From Prunella strophiata (lineage: Eukaryota; Chordata; Aves; Passeriformes; Prunellidae): a stretch of 64,000 nucleotides of DNA. The notes under the pieces are model-generated. The model was not told the origin of the DNA. It was given only the letters and a program-made list of their open reading frames with translations, and searched no databases. Shown piece after piece: positions 26,801 to 36,100 of the stretch. Every line of letters begins with the position of its first letter. Positions within the stretch are counted from its first letter, which is position 1. The stretch spans positions 41,216,990-41,280,989 of the forward strand of contig JAZBQD010000014.1 in the NCBI GenBank assembly GCA_036583965.1, written 5' to 3'. The position numbers were made by a program, and so were the translations under genes.

Positions 26801-29607
26801 ACCTTGTTGCTGAAACACAGATGCCAGCTAATTACTGCAAGAGGCTGCAACCTCCAAAGCAAAAAGTGTCTGCACAGAATCTAACTTATTCACTGACCCC
26901 ACTGTGATGATTAATAGGTTGAATGCTAAGCTGTAATGAGGATGACAGATCTTAGATGTTTTCAGGTTACCTTCATTAGCAGCATGATGAACAGTGCTCA
27001 TCGCAGGTGCACGTATCACATTTCATAGTAAACAACACACCTTGTACTTGTGGCCTGAACGTGTATTTCACATTACAGCACATCAAATGTGAAGGAAAAA
27101 TCAAACCACCTTCAGACAGTAAAAACAATGAAGTGAATTCCTTCTGAAATGTTTTTCCGGATTGCTATTTCATATTCTGCCAGTGATTGTCTAAATGGCC
27201 TAGTTTTTAGGAAGTGGTCCTAGAGAAGCTTTGGCTTCAAAGAGTGTTTATATCAAGCAGGGTCGTCATTCTCAGCATTTTAAAACCACGAGTCTGTAAC
27301 AAGATAGCCAAACAATGCTGCTTACTGTTCCTGTGCTGATAATCTTTGTAGTAAATGGGGTAGGTGTTAGCACAATGAATAGCAAACAATTTTGTAGTTT
27401 TTAATGTCGATATACAAGTGGAGTCAGTAATTGGTAATCAGAACAGTCACAGAAGTATTAAAGAAAAGGCAGAAATACTGAATCTTTTGTATTTAATAGG
27501 AAAAGTTGTGCACATTGAACTTCACAGACAAAAATGACCACAGCGAAATGTCCTGAGATTTGCATGTGCACTGTTGATAAAACCTGGGTGAACTCTGACC
27601 TGACAGAAATGGCGTAAATGAAATGCTATGCAGAGGACACAACATACCAGCACCTGCACTATAAAGCAAACCAGCTTTACATTGTTAAAGGAGCTCAGGG
27701 TCAGCAAGTCACAACATACAGAAAGCGGAAAAAAAATCCAGCTCTTCCCATGATCCAGGTGGGTTCGGCACTTGTTCAGAGGCCTCTACACAGATACATC
27801 CACAGTGCAAGTGCTGATACACCCTTAAGAAAGTGTTACATTAGGGGGTACTTGAATGTGATAAGACATACCCTCTTCACTCCACTCTTGATTGTTTCAA
27901 GTTATTTCTTCACCTGGTGAATTTTGGTGAATTCACTTGACTAGTGTCGCTGGTCCTATAATATCCTTTATAATTCTCCACCAGCTTGTGAGTAACTCAC
28001 AATTTTCTATTAGTATATGAATAAAAACAGTATCAAAATATGCCAATAGCAGACTTTTGTTGATATTGATACCATTTGTCAAAATACCTTCATAAGGTCT
28101 CTGTGATTGACAAAATTTGAAAAAAAATCCATTTTTCCATCCCATCAACTGAGGTGCAAAAGCTAACACTATGATGGCTCCAGCTTAATTATTGTAGTCA
28201 GATAGGGAAAAAGAGGTAGTTGGAGACAGCAATCCAGATAGCCTGATCCTCTTTGCAGGCATGCTCCTTACTTCCCTGACTATTAAGTAAGGTAGGGTTA
28301 TTCATGTGTCACAGCTTAGGGAGACTGAAATAAGAGAAAAAAAACTTTCCTGCTGGAAATGACACTTCATACACCCTTCAATAGATCATTTGTTGTACCT
28401 GACAACACTGTACTTTACTATTACACAGGTATCACTTCTGAAAAATACTGGAGTGACACTTCAGTGGTTAAAGAGTTTCAGTATCAGTATGCTATCAGCA
28501 CAATGTTTTCAGTCTCTATGTCTATACATTCACACATATGTATATAGACATAAACGCATGTTTATAAATGTATGCATTTCATTGATCCATCAGTGCAAAT
28601 ATTCAGATGCTCCAGGTAGTTACCTCTCAACATTACAGGAAAGGGAAATACCAGATCTGTTGCCTGAATTAACATAATTCACACCTTTGAACTGTCTAAG
28701 TGTTTTACCTTAGCAGCAGCTAGCTCTCACCAATACTTAAAGGAGAAACAAATTCTGAAAAAATGAAGAAACCATGCAGAATTTAACAAGTTAGTATTTT
28801 GGCTTGATAGACACAAAGCCTGTCAAAGCAGATTTGACACTTAGTTCTTAAACATAGCTTTATGCTTTAAAATCCTTTTACATCTGTCTTGTTCTTTACT
28901 TGCTTGCTTACAAGAAAAAAGGTATCAAGAGAATTTATGTACACTGTTCAGTCCCAAGAATAAGATTGTCTGCATGTTAGTTGTCATACAGATAGCATGT
29001 TTGAAACATCACTCTTAGGACAAATAAGGACCAGATATAAACCCCCTGACTACAGAGGAATACCTGTATCTCATGAATGTACCCGCATTGCCGTAATTAT
29101 TTTCTGTGATTAGGCTTCACCATAGGATGTACTGAGAAATCTCACCAAGAAAGTGGAAACTGACCAAATTTATCCCTAGACCCAGAAGAAATTATTTGGG
29201 CATTGATTTGTTGGGAAATTATACTCTCAAAAATTGTGAATTTAGGGAAAGATAGCAAAATGGTTTTTTATTCAAATTACCTAAATCTTAGGTAGAGGAA
29301 GAAAGAAAAGGCTCCTAAGGGGAAAAAATGCTTTAGGACCATATGAAAAAACCAACCAAGCAAAGTTATTTACTAATTTCATTAATGTCTTACCTCCTGC
29401 ATACATGACAGCCAACATTATCGATGATATCCAAGCTATCTCACTATATGATGTGTGGAAGATTTCCTGTATTTCTTTGAAGAACACTGTGATGGCTTTG
29501 GGGAAGGCATAGGAAAATCCAATGGAGATAAAAGCCCCAAAGACCACAACCCAACCCCAGCCTCCATCAGGAGGTGGGTAATCTGGTGCTCCTGTTGCTG
29601 GTGGCAT
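2530..29607 (-). CDS. SLC16A7: SLC16A7, monocarboxylate transporter 2 (MCT2), 4 coding exons, 480 aa
   Basis: Plasma-membrane proton-linked carrier for pyruvate, lactate and ketone bodies; MCT2 is the high-affinity member of its family and in mammals pairs with the accessory protein embigin. Joined exons are 29607-29394, 7676-7533, 5965-5153 and 2801-2530 (1443 nt with stop, 480 aa; human 478). Visible hallmarks: the MCT signature DGGWGW at residues 14-19; Lys37, equivalent to the essential Lys38 of MCT1; the GKYFYKKRP...AG segment at 135-152; and the Asp290/Arg294 pair in helix 8 (AFVDMFAR), equivalent to the D/R pair needed for transport in MCT1. A charged cytosolic loop at about 196-235 separates the two six-helix halves, and a charged tail runs from about 430 to 480. 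MCT2 rather than MCT1 is indicated by [18 protein letters not shown], the [11 protein letters not shown] stretch and the C-terminus SERETNI. No frameshift or stop is present, so the gene looks intact. Family recall is from memory; no alignment was run. Confidence 0.96.
2802..5152 (-). other. SLC16A7: SLC16A7 intron between coding exons 3 and 4
   Basis: A 2.35-kb phase-1 intron, GTAAGA...TTTCAG on the minus strand. It holds a short A run near 3959-3970 and otherwise nothing I recognise. The short open frames inside it are not protein-like. Confidence 0.9.
5153..5965 (-). CDS. SLC16A7: SLC16A7 coding exon 3 (residues 120-390), main transporter exon
   Basis: This 813-nt exon carries 271 codons. 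The acceptor GTTGTTTAG ends at 5966 and the donor GGAG|GTAAGA has its GT at 5152-5151. It encodes helix 4/5 ([13 protein letters not shown]), the conserved [18 protein letters not shown] segment, helices 5 and 6, the lysine-rich central loop (about residues 196-235), then helices 7 to 11. Asp290 and Arg294 lie in [12 protein letters not shown], and the [18 protein letters not shown] block typical of MCT helix 11 is present. Upstream residues MCC- in the open frame come from the intron. The exon is frame-symmetric (phase 1 at both ends). Confidence 0.97.
5966..7532 (-). other. SLC16A7: SLC16A7 intron between coding exons 2 and 3
   Basis: A 1.57-kb phase-1 intron, GTAAGA...TTTAG on the minus strand. 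No repeat or other gene recognised. Confidence 0.9.
7533..7676 (-). CDS. SLC16A7: SLC16A7 coding exon 2 (residues 72-119)
   Basis: This 144-nt exon is too short to stand out as an ORF but is clear after splicing. The acceptor ACCAACAG ends at 7677 and the donor GGAG|GTAAGA has its GT at 7532-7531. It supplies residues 72-119: the helix 2 end, the loop NKYGSRPV typical of MCTs between helices 2 and 3, then helices 3 and 4 (start ...[12 protein letters not shown]..., end ...LYICIGVVG). The length is divisible by three and both flanking introns are phase 1, so the exon is frame-symmetric. There are no internal stops in this frame. Confidence 0.95.
11028..11199 (+). mobile_element. CR1 LINE fragment, 3' end, plus orientation
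   Basis: The stretch beginning near GAAGAAAATCTTCC matches the remembered CR1 3' segment. It includes GGTTGCCCAGAGAAGCTGTGG, the CCAGGTTGGATG motif and CCATGGCAGGGGGGTTGGAACTA. It is severely 5'-truncated, as most CR1 copies are, and lacks its terminal octamer repeats because it meets the opposite-facing copy at about 11200. Subfamily not assigned. Confidence 0.85.
11200..12328 (-). mobile_element. CR1 LINE, 5'-truncated copy with decayed reverse transcriptase
   Basis: About 1.1 kb in minus orientation. The 3' end at low coordinates begins with a degenerate octamer tail (CATAGATTGG...TTGGAAGGGACTTTAAAGG). Going up, minus-strand frames give CR1 ORF2 pieces: [16 protein letters not shown] near 11735-11780, a C-terminal block [20 protein letters not shown] near 11330-11385, and farther up [12 protein letters not shown]...[13 protein letters not shown] at about 12190-12290 from the polymerase region. 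The pieces are in different frames with stops, so the copy is dead. An AT-rich insertion interrupts it at about 11930-11961. Confidence 0.9.
11930..11961. repeat. AT-rich simple-repeat insertion inside CR1
   Basis: An ATTAAAT/ATAATA-type tract lies between the CR1 motifs GAAGATATTAAA and CAGACCCCTGAGAGACACC, where the remembered consensus has a short GC-richer spacer. It is probably local slippage expansion after insertion. Confidence 0.5.
12835..12874. repeat. Poly-T rich tract
   Basis: A pyrimidine tract with 19 consecutive T at 12852-12870. No transposon body is recognisable next to it. Confidence 0.9.
16054..16076. repeat. Poly-A run (A23)
   Basis: Uninterrupted A run. There is no LINE or SINE body or target-site duplication that I can identify upstream. 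Confidence 0.95.
16192..16228. repeat. C-rich tract followed by A11
   Basis: Runs C7, C5 and C11 separated by one or two bases, then eleven A. The complementary strand has three G runs, one long enough to act as two, so a G-quadruplex is possible there and an i-motif on this strand. Confidence 0.9.
16327..16346. repeat. (CTTC)n microsatellite
   Basis: Short tetranucleotide array of five units embedded in a pyrimidine-rich tract. Confidence 0.9.
17387..17422. repeat. Two-copy 18-bp tandem duplication
   Basis: ATACTTAGCAGTAACAAT is followed directly by the same unit with one C-to-T change. An AT-rich (ATA)n-like stretch follows to about 17445. Confidence 0.9.
17461..17538. repeat. Purine-rich tract
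   Basis: Nearly all A and G, with several GGGA/GGGG runs on the plus strand. Low-complexity sequence; the reverse-strand open frame across it is not a gene. Confidence 0.7.
18132..18165 (+). mobile_element. Possible CR1 3'-terminal scrap
   Basis: TCCCAACCTAACCATTCTATG resembles the last bases of CR1, which end in CCATTCTATGATTCTATG-type octamers. Very short and diverged; it could be chance. Confidence 0.3.
18221..18249. repeat. Perfect 13-bp inverted repeat, 3-nt loop
   Basis: ATTATTCAGTAAA, then ATA, then TTTACTGAATAAT. Single-base mismatch-free arms; AT-rich hairpin or cruciform potential. Confidence 0.9.
20847..20893. repeat. Two adjacent hairpins
   Basis: First: TATTTAAAATG, loop AAG, CATTTTAAATA (20847-20871). 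Second: ATTGGTGC, loop AGGATAA, GCACCAAT (20871-20893). They share base 20871, so both cannot be fully paired at once. Confidence 0.85.
23842..23965 (-). mobile_element. CR1 LINE 3'-end fragment
   Basis: ACAGAATCATGGAATTGTTAAGGTTGGAAAAGACCTATAAGA and the following CCAACACTGCCATGTT-like sequence match the reverse complement of a CR1 3' end (octamer tail, then the conserved TTGGAAAAGACC motif). About 120 bp survive. No coding part is left. Confidence 0.75.
25601..25620. repeat. (CAAA)n microsatellite
   Basis: Five tetranucleotide units flanked by A runs. Confidence 0.9.
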
Positions 29608-29637
29608 TTTTTGGTCTCTGACTCTTCTCCAACTAGA
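29394..29637 (-). CDS. SLC16A7: SLC16A7 first coding exon (30 nt 5' UTR plus residues 1-71)
   Basis: The acceptor is a pyrimidine tract ending TTTTTCAG just before 29637. Thirty untranslated bases follow, then ATG at 29607-29605 with an A at -3 (ACCAAAAAATG), a good initiation context. The exon encodes the cytosolic N-terminus ([13 protein letters not shown]), the DGGWGW signature, helix 1 with Lys37, and helix 2 ([16 protein letters not shown]). The donor is GGAG|GTAAGA with the GT at 29393-29392. It leaves one base of a Gly codon, so the intron is phase 1. Open sequence past 29394 (KTLMKL...) is intron read-through. The acceptor upstream of the ATG means a separate non-coding 5' exon must exist. 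Confidence 0.95.
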
Positions 29638-32600
29638 CTGAAAAACAAGGAAAGAAACAGATTGTTAATATTTTTTTTTCCTTTTTTCCATATCAAACTA
29701 CATTATTCAATAGTCATCTGCAGGGAACATAAAAAACCCTTGGAGGAAAGATCAATTTCCAGCTTTCATGGGACCACAGAACAAGAGTACCTGTTTTTAG
29801 AAGCAAAAGCTGTTTTGCAAAAAAACTTGAGGCAAGAATATTTCCAATAGCCTAGTCAATATGTGGCAACTGTTAAAAAGCACTGATCTCAGTCACTGAA
29901 GTTGTATTTGCAATTAGTCACTTATTGCAAAGTGACTAGTTTGTGTGGGTTAATTTATGAAGCTCTAACATCTACAGTGTGGAGAAGAAACAATGGAAAA
30001 AAGTTACACCTAAATTATAACTAAATGCTTTAAAGAAGTGTTAGTGAGATTTATTGGTACAACAGCAAAATCATCATCAACAACAGAGAGGAACAAATTG
30101 CGAACATCTGAAAAGCAGAGATCTAAGCAGTGATTTAAAATTCCCTGTGTACCCCTAAAACAAATACACAATATTAAAATTCTATATTTTACTCTTAAGA
30201 TTTTGATATTTTGATGTTGATACTACTTGCAGGAACAAGGTGGAGCTTGATGTTACTAATTTTGCTGTTTCCACATATTAGAAGACAGCAGGAAGATTTC
30301 CACAGCTCTTCTTTAATTTAGAATTGACTGTAAGATCTGCCACCACAATGATACCCTACAGAGGTTCTAAGAGGTGTAGCCAACACATTCAGGCAGCTCA
30401 AATCCACACAAAACTTCTAAGGCCTGAAATAAATTTGATATTGCTAATATCTTCCTGTTATCTAAAACCTTACTATTTTTACATTTTGCATTATCTTTTT
30501 TAGAAAATATGTAGCAGTGAAAATCCATTTTTTGTTTCTGAAATTTTTTACTAACAAATCCCGTTATTATTAAGCACTGAACTGGAGTCCACTGTGGTTT
30601 TTTTCTGTGTAATCCAGCCTACACATACAGTATTCATACACATACAAATTCTTCTTTCCTCCCTATTTCTTTCTTGGGCATTTAAGCAACTTATTACTCT
30701 TGATTGGTCTCCTGCCATACTAGTATTGAAAACTGTGGATGCTAACAGTGAGTAGGTTGCTGTTATGCTTATGATTACCAGCAAGCCTCTACATGATTTC
30801 TTCTGTGCCACTTATAATATATTCCAATTTCTCACAGTAAACTGCATTAGCAGTGGGAGTGAGATGATTACCTTAACAAAAACTGAAAAAAACCCAACTG
30901 TGTCAGCTTATACTTACCTCTTGGGATAGTGCCTGGAGTACTTTTAGGGTAAATGCCATGTAGCACTGCATGCAATATATGCCACAAAACAAGCAAAATG
31001 TTGTTTTTAAGATTACCTATTACTAGGCTAGCCCTGTGATAGAAACCCAATGTACTTTTGATTCTCCAGTTCACTGAAGCTGGCTGTAGACATCAGCTAT
31101 AATCTCATGTAGCTGGCATACTTCTGGGGAAAGCTAAATCAATGACTAAAACATCTGGCTTTTAGACAACATTTTAAAATACTGGTAGTTTGGCTTCTGC
31201 ACCATATAACTGAGATTTCTAGCTGGCAGTAATGGGTGTCTATTGCTCTGTACACAGAGCATATAAATCTTTTTATATGCATGTCCAGAAAGAACCTCTG
31301 GTATGTACTTTGTTTCTGCTTAAAGTCTCAGTTTAATGTTAGTTCACTGAGAAAACTCAGAGAGAAAAACCTGGACAAACAGAAGCAATTCTGGTTGCTG
31401 AGACTTAACTTTGTCAACACTGTTAAAGACTACTTTTTGCTAATAAAGATCCATTAGAAGGAAGGGTATCTCAGAAAGCCCACTGTAACAGAGCACACAT
31501 AAAAATGATTAACTGCATGTTCAAGAGCACAAAGCCTCAAATTTGCCATAAAAAGCAGAATTCTATTTCTGTGAGTTAAGTGGAAGTAAAGAATGAGAGT
31601 TTGCCATCTATCCCAGAGAAGCTGCTGTTCTGCTCATCTGAGAAAACTTTTGGTTGTTTCATGAAAAAAGGTTAACTATTGTTTTCTTACACTTCAAAGG
31701 CTTGAGCATATTTGTTTTCATATTTAATATTTACATGACAACACTTTTATCGCTATTATAAATTTTTGCAATGGCAAACAACATCAACACATTGCTCTTC
31801 ATAAAATGGAAGGGGCTTATCAATTTACTGAGGAAGCACTCCTTTTCCTAAAAATAATACAAAAGCACTTTGAAAAATCACAGCCACCACATTAGTTAAA
31901 AGAATGCTGAAGGTTCCTGATTGTCACTAATAGTTTGGAGAGATCCCACCATACCCACCCCTTTAGGGTATAAGAATAGCCTCTGACAGCTCAGTGCTTT
32001 CCTCCCTTTAAAAGCTTCACAGTAAATCACAGGAGCATTAAGGAGACAAGCAGAGGGGCATTGGCTGCTCCTGTGCCTTAGCCTAGAGGCAAATTGGTGT
32101 AAAGGCCACTGCATGGTTCTGTCTGCCAACCTACAGTGGGATATATGCTGTCACAAAGAAGAGCCTGGATCATAGTATCTCACACCTCCTGTTTATTCCA
32201 CAAAGTAGAGCTAAGAATAGCTTCCTTGATATTCCTTTATGATCATCATGGCCAATATTAGCTCCAGTCAATAAAAGGTAAAGAGGAAAAAAATAACAAA
32301 TACATGTTTGTACCAAGGTGAAAATAAGCATTCATTTTCTCACAAATATTAAATTGAACATCTCAAACATTCCATGTTCAGGATCTAAAGCAGTATTCTC
32401 CTGTAAAATCTGCACTTTAGGTCCTGCTGCAATCCCTGAAACTGAATCCCTCCTAAAGAAGTCTAATCCATTAATATACCCAGCTCTAACCTAAGCCTAA
32501 CTAGTAAGATTTGAGTAATATAGGTAGTATTATGACAAGTGCTAAATCCATCAGCAACCAAAAAAACCCAGGATTTTACATTAGTAGACACAAATGTTGA

Positions 32601-33257
32601 TAAAAGAAGAAGCAAAATGAAGGAATGAAGCGGTGATAATCAAAATGCCTTTTCAGAACTCTTATAGTTTATAGGCTGTGAAGAATAAAAAGAAATATGG
32701 TAGAAATCATAAAAAACAAGCATGTGTGATGATGTTCACATGAAGGACACAGTACCAGACCAAATAAGAAAAAAGAAACAGCACTGGAGTAAATAAAGCT
32801 CACCACCAATGTTTTTAGACAGTCATATGAATTCCATCATGTGCTTAAAGCTAGCAAGAGAGCACTGCTGTACCTATGCCTTTATGGGCAAGCAGTGGGT
32901 GAGGAACACTGCCAGCCCCCTCCCAGGGAAGCAGCAGGGGAATAGTGACTGGAGTGGGTCCTGAGTGAAGCCATCAGTCTCACTTCTAGGTGTCAAATAC
33001 ACAGAGATTCCTCATCCTTTACATACCCTGATTCAGATGTGCACAAGGATTTTCTCCTAAGCTCCTTCTAGTTCCCTGTATAAATCCCATTTATGTAAGC
33101 AGTGAAAAAGAACACAGTTTACTGTAATAGGAGTTGCATGTGTCTGCAAACAAATAATAGGAGAGAAACAAGAGGACATTTATAACACCTGATAAGCAAC
33201 ATTTTTATAGCAGTTTTCAACACATTTGAACTTAATTAGGCATATGAGAACTAGTGA

Positions 33258-33356
33258 ATAAAAGAGAGAAAGAAAAAAAAAAGGAAGGAGGAGGAAGGGA
33301 AAAAGCTCAGATGTGAAAGGAAGGAAAAAAGAAAAAAAGAAAAAAGGAAAAAAGCA
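33258..33356. repeat. Purine-rich A/G low-complexity tract
   Basis: Mixed AAAGA, GGAAGG and GAAAAAA motifs with a short interruption near 33306-33315. The reverse-strand open frame rich in Phe and Leu is a by-product of this composition. Confidence 0.85.
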
Positions 33357-35564
33357 GCAAGCAAGCAATAAGGTCAAACTAAGAGCAAGTGCTACAAACA
33401 AATAATGTATCTTGATACCATGCATTGTAGACTTCAGTCAGTTATAATCAACCTGCTCCAAGTGCTCATGTGCCTACCAATGCTTCATTAATATTCTGCA
33501 GTTGCCAGCTGCCAGAATCAGCTATCAACACAACAGCTTGTCAAAGACCCTTCTAAAAAGGGTTTATATTGTCCTCTTGTTTACTAAGACTCTGATTTTA
33601 CTGGGAGCTTTAGTTTTGTTTTTCTGCAAAATTAGAGTAACTGTTTGTTTTCCTGCTTGCATTTTGTCTGCCTTGTCCTCAATGTGCCCCATCACCACTT
33701 GACTCAGCAGCCACATGTCCCAGAGTAAAAGAACTGGCATGTGAAAAATCTGTCCCCAGCTGCTGTGGAATAGTAGAAATACTTTGCATTTGTGTACTGC
33801 CCTCCAGTTCCAGACAGTAAGGCAAGAATTGCAAAAAGCTTTGTAAACTTGAGCAAAATCAGTCTTATAACATCCCTGGGAGGTGACTGAGAAATAGAAT
33901 CCACTTTTAGACATGAATGAAACAAATGTGGTAACAGATTGAGTGACCTAAGCTTGTCCCACATCAGTGTCAGAGCTGGCATATAGACTAATGTCCAAAT
34001 AAGAGGTGAGTTATGACTGAGATTTTGAAATACATATGTATTTTAGAATCTCATTAAGTAGCTAATGCAGATTATTTGTACCGCTTAATACTACAGCTAG
34101 AAGCTCAGGTGGGGTACAGTGTTTGCTTATAGGTTTGAACAGTCTGCTGCTGCTCCAACTTAGCCTTAACACACATTAATTACACTGCTGCATTTGAAAT
34201 AAATTACTTTGTAGTAACATTATAACATAATGAGTTAAATAAGAATTATACTCTTATCAAAGATCCTTGCTTAAATGCTGTTTTTAAATTTTCATTAACC
34301 ACTCTTTAATGAGTTCTAAGCAGGATGGCAGAACAGCAGGTACCATCTCATCAAATGGTATCGCCTCACCAACTTCTCTAAGTTATTGTCATAATCTTGG
34401 GAACAATTTTGAGCCTTTGAAGAAAAACGTATCTTGTTAGTTTTGTAAGAAGGCTTTACTCCTACTTGTGATCCTTTTTTTCTTCTGGAGAAAGGGAACA
34501 TGTGCAAGGACTGTAAGGTAGCAATAGAGTCTGTTCTCTGCTTTTAGCTCTCACTACTCAGATCTGGAGGCAAAGTAGCTTCTAAGAAGCTCTGGTACCT
34601 AGCCTTAAAGAACAGGCTAATTATCCTGAAATGGGAAAATAGTCTCCTTTTTGTCTGTGTTCAGAGACTAAGGGGTATGTGATAAATAAAACCCAGGGAG
34701 ATGAAAGATGTACTCAGAGTTGGAACTCACTGCCTTTTTTCCACTAGGGTCTAATCTTCAGGACAAATACATCCTGTGTGAAACCAAGACTACTAAAAAT
34801 GTGCCCAGGCTAGACAGCATTTTAGAAAGATGTTGGGTTTTGTAAAGTTTCTCTTACAGGCTTGAATCTAAGGGTCATGTCTGTAAATGCTTTCCAGACT
34901 TCTATGTGACCAGAAAATAACTTACATATAAAATATCACATTATATTGTATTTATAGGGCTAACATAAGAGTTTGCTACTCTTGCTAAAAGTCTAAGTAA
35001 AAATAATCCCAAAAGCACCATTGTTACTTAAAGCCTATTTCACTTCATTCTTAAATATATATCTACAGGTATTTTAAGTCTAAATCTATAGCTTATTGAG
35101 AAACAAAACATTTTGTTTTTTCTTGAAGAGCAGATGAAGGAACTAGTTCTAAATATTTGGATCTATTAAACAAGTATGTTATTATTTGCAGTTAAGAATC
35201 AGTTTGTGGTGTACTTGTCATCCCACTGAAGCAGTAACAAAACAAGTGCTTGAAGCAGTGTGGGAATGTGAGAGCCCCTCACATATCCAAGGCAGACATG
35301 CAAATTATTGTTCCAACTATCTAGGAGGCTGGCAGAGACAGGCTCCATGGAGAGAAGCAGAAAAGAGGGAAAGGCTCATGCTGTAAGATAAAATTAAATG
35401 AGAAATCCCCATAACTTTCTTTCTTCTTAGGGTCTATCATTTCAATGGACTGATTCTTAGAACAGCATCAAGTGGGCAGATAATTGGATGTTACAGCAAA
35501 AACTGTTTGCTGAGCTATACTAGGGTAATGGCAGATCTGAGCTCCTGATGGCTGTGGGAATATT

Positions 35565-36100
35565 CACAGAATCACAGGATATGCTGAGTTGGAAAGAAAC
35601 CACAAGCATCACCAAGTCCAACTCTTACCCCTGCAAAGGACACCCCAAGAGTCACACCACACACCTGAGATTATTGTGCAAACACTTCTTGAACTCTGTC
35701 AGGCTGCTGCTGTGACCACTGCCCTGGGGAGCCTGTTCCAGGGCCCAACCACCCTCTGGGAGAAGAACCATTTTCTAATATCCAACCCAAACATCTCCTG
35801 ACACAGCTTCAGGCCCTTCCCTCTGTCTGTCACTGCTCACCACAGAGAAGAGATCAGTGCTTGCCCCTCCCCTTCCTCACAAGGAAGTTGCGGAGCACAA
35901 AGGTCTCTCCTCAGCCTCCTGTCCTCCAGGCTGACTAGACCAGGTGACCTTGGCCACTCCTCACACATCATCCCCTCAAGGCCCTTCACCATCTTCATTA
36001 CCCTCCTCTGGACACTCTCTAGTAGTTTAATGTCTTTTTTATATTGTGGTGGAAAACTGCACACAATAATCAAACAGGCTGCACAAGTGCAGAGTGTATT
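35565..36100 (-). mobile_element. CR1 LINE fragment, 3' UTR plus C-terminal ORF2 remnant
   Basis: About 535 bp in minus orientation. It starts with a CACAGAATCACAGGAT tail and GAGTTGGAAAG, then has the CCTGTTCCAGGGCCCAACCAC block. Above it, minus frames give PQYKKDIKLLESVQRRVMKM and LEGMMCEEWPRSPGLVSLEDRRLRRDL, the conserved C-terminus of CR1 reverse transcriptase. It appears to be a different subfamily from the copy at 11.2 kb, judging by its 3' end. The 5' end is truncated near 36100. Confidence 0.88.

Larger units (their letters stand above)
7677..29393 (-). other. SLC16A7: SLC16A7 intron between coding exons 1 and 2 (21.7 kb)
   Basis: A phase-1 intron, GTAAGA...CCAACAG on the minus strand. 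Apart from the CR1 copies, homopolymer runs and small inverted or tandem repeats listed separately, it is AT-rich DNA with no recognisable exon. None of the 60-180 aa open frames in it resembles a known protein other than CR1 reverse transcriptase remnants. Confidence 0.9.

Noticed and set aside
2530..29607. Possibility that the gene is SLC16A1 (MCT1) rather than SLC16A7
   Set aside because: The N-terminus is somewhat MCT1-like, but the exon 3 body and the SERETNI C-terminus are those of MCT2.
29436..29850. 86-aa minus and 131-aa plus open frames around the SLC16A7 start
   Set aside because: The minus one is the first coding exon in the wrong frame plus intron; the plus one is antisense to it. 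Neither has independent support.
35589..36073. Two open frames of 70-78 aa
   Set aside because: They lie inside a truncated CR1 copy; the minus one is the CR1 ORF2 C-terminus.
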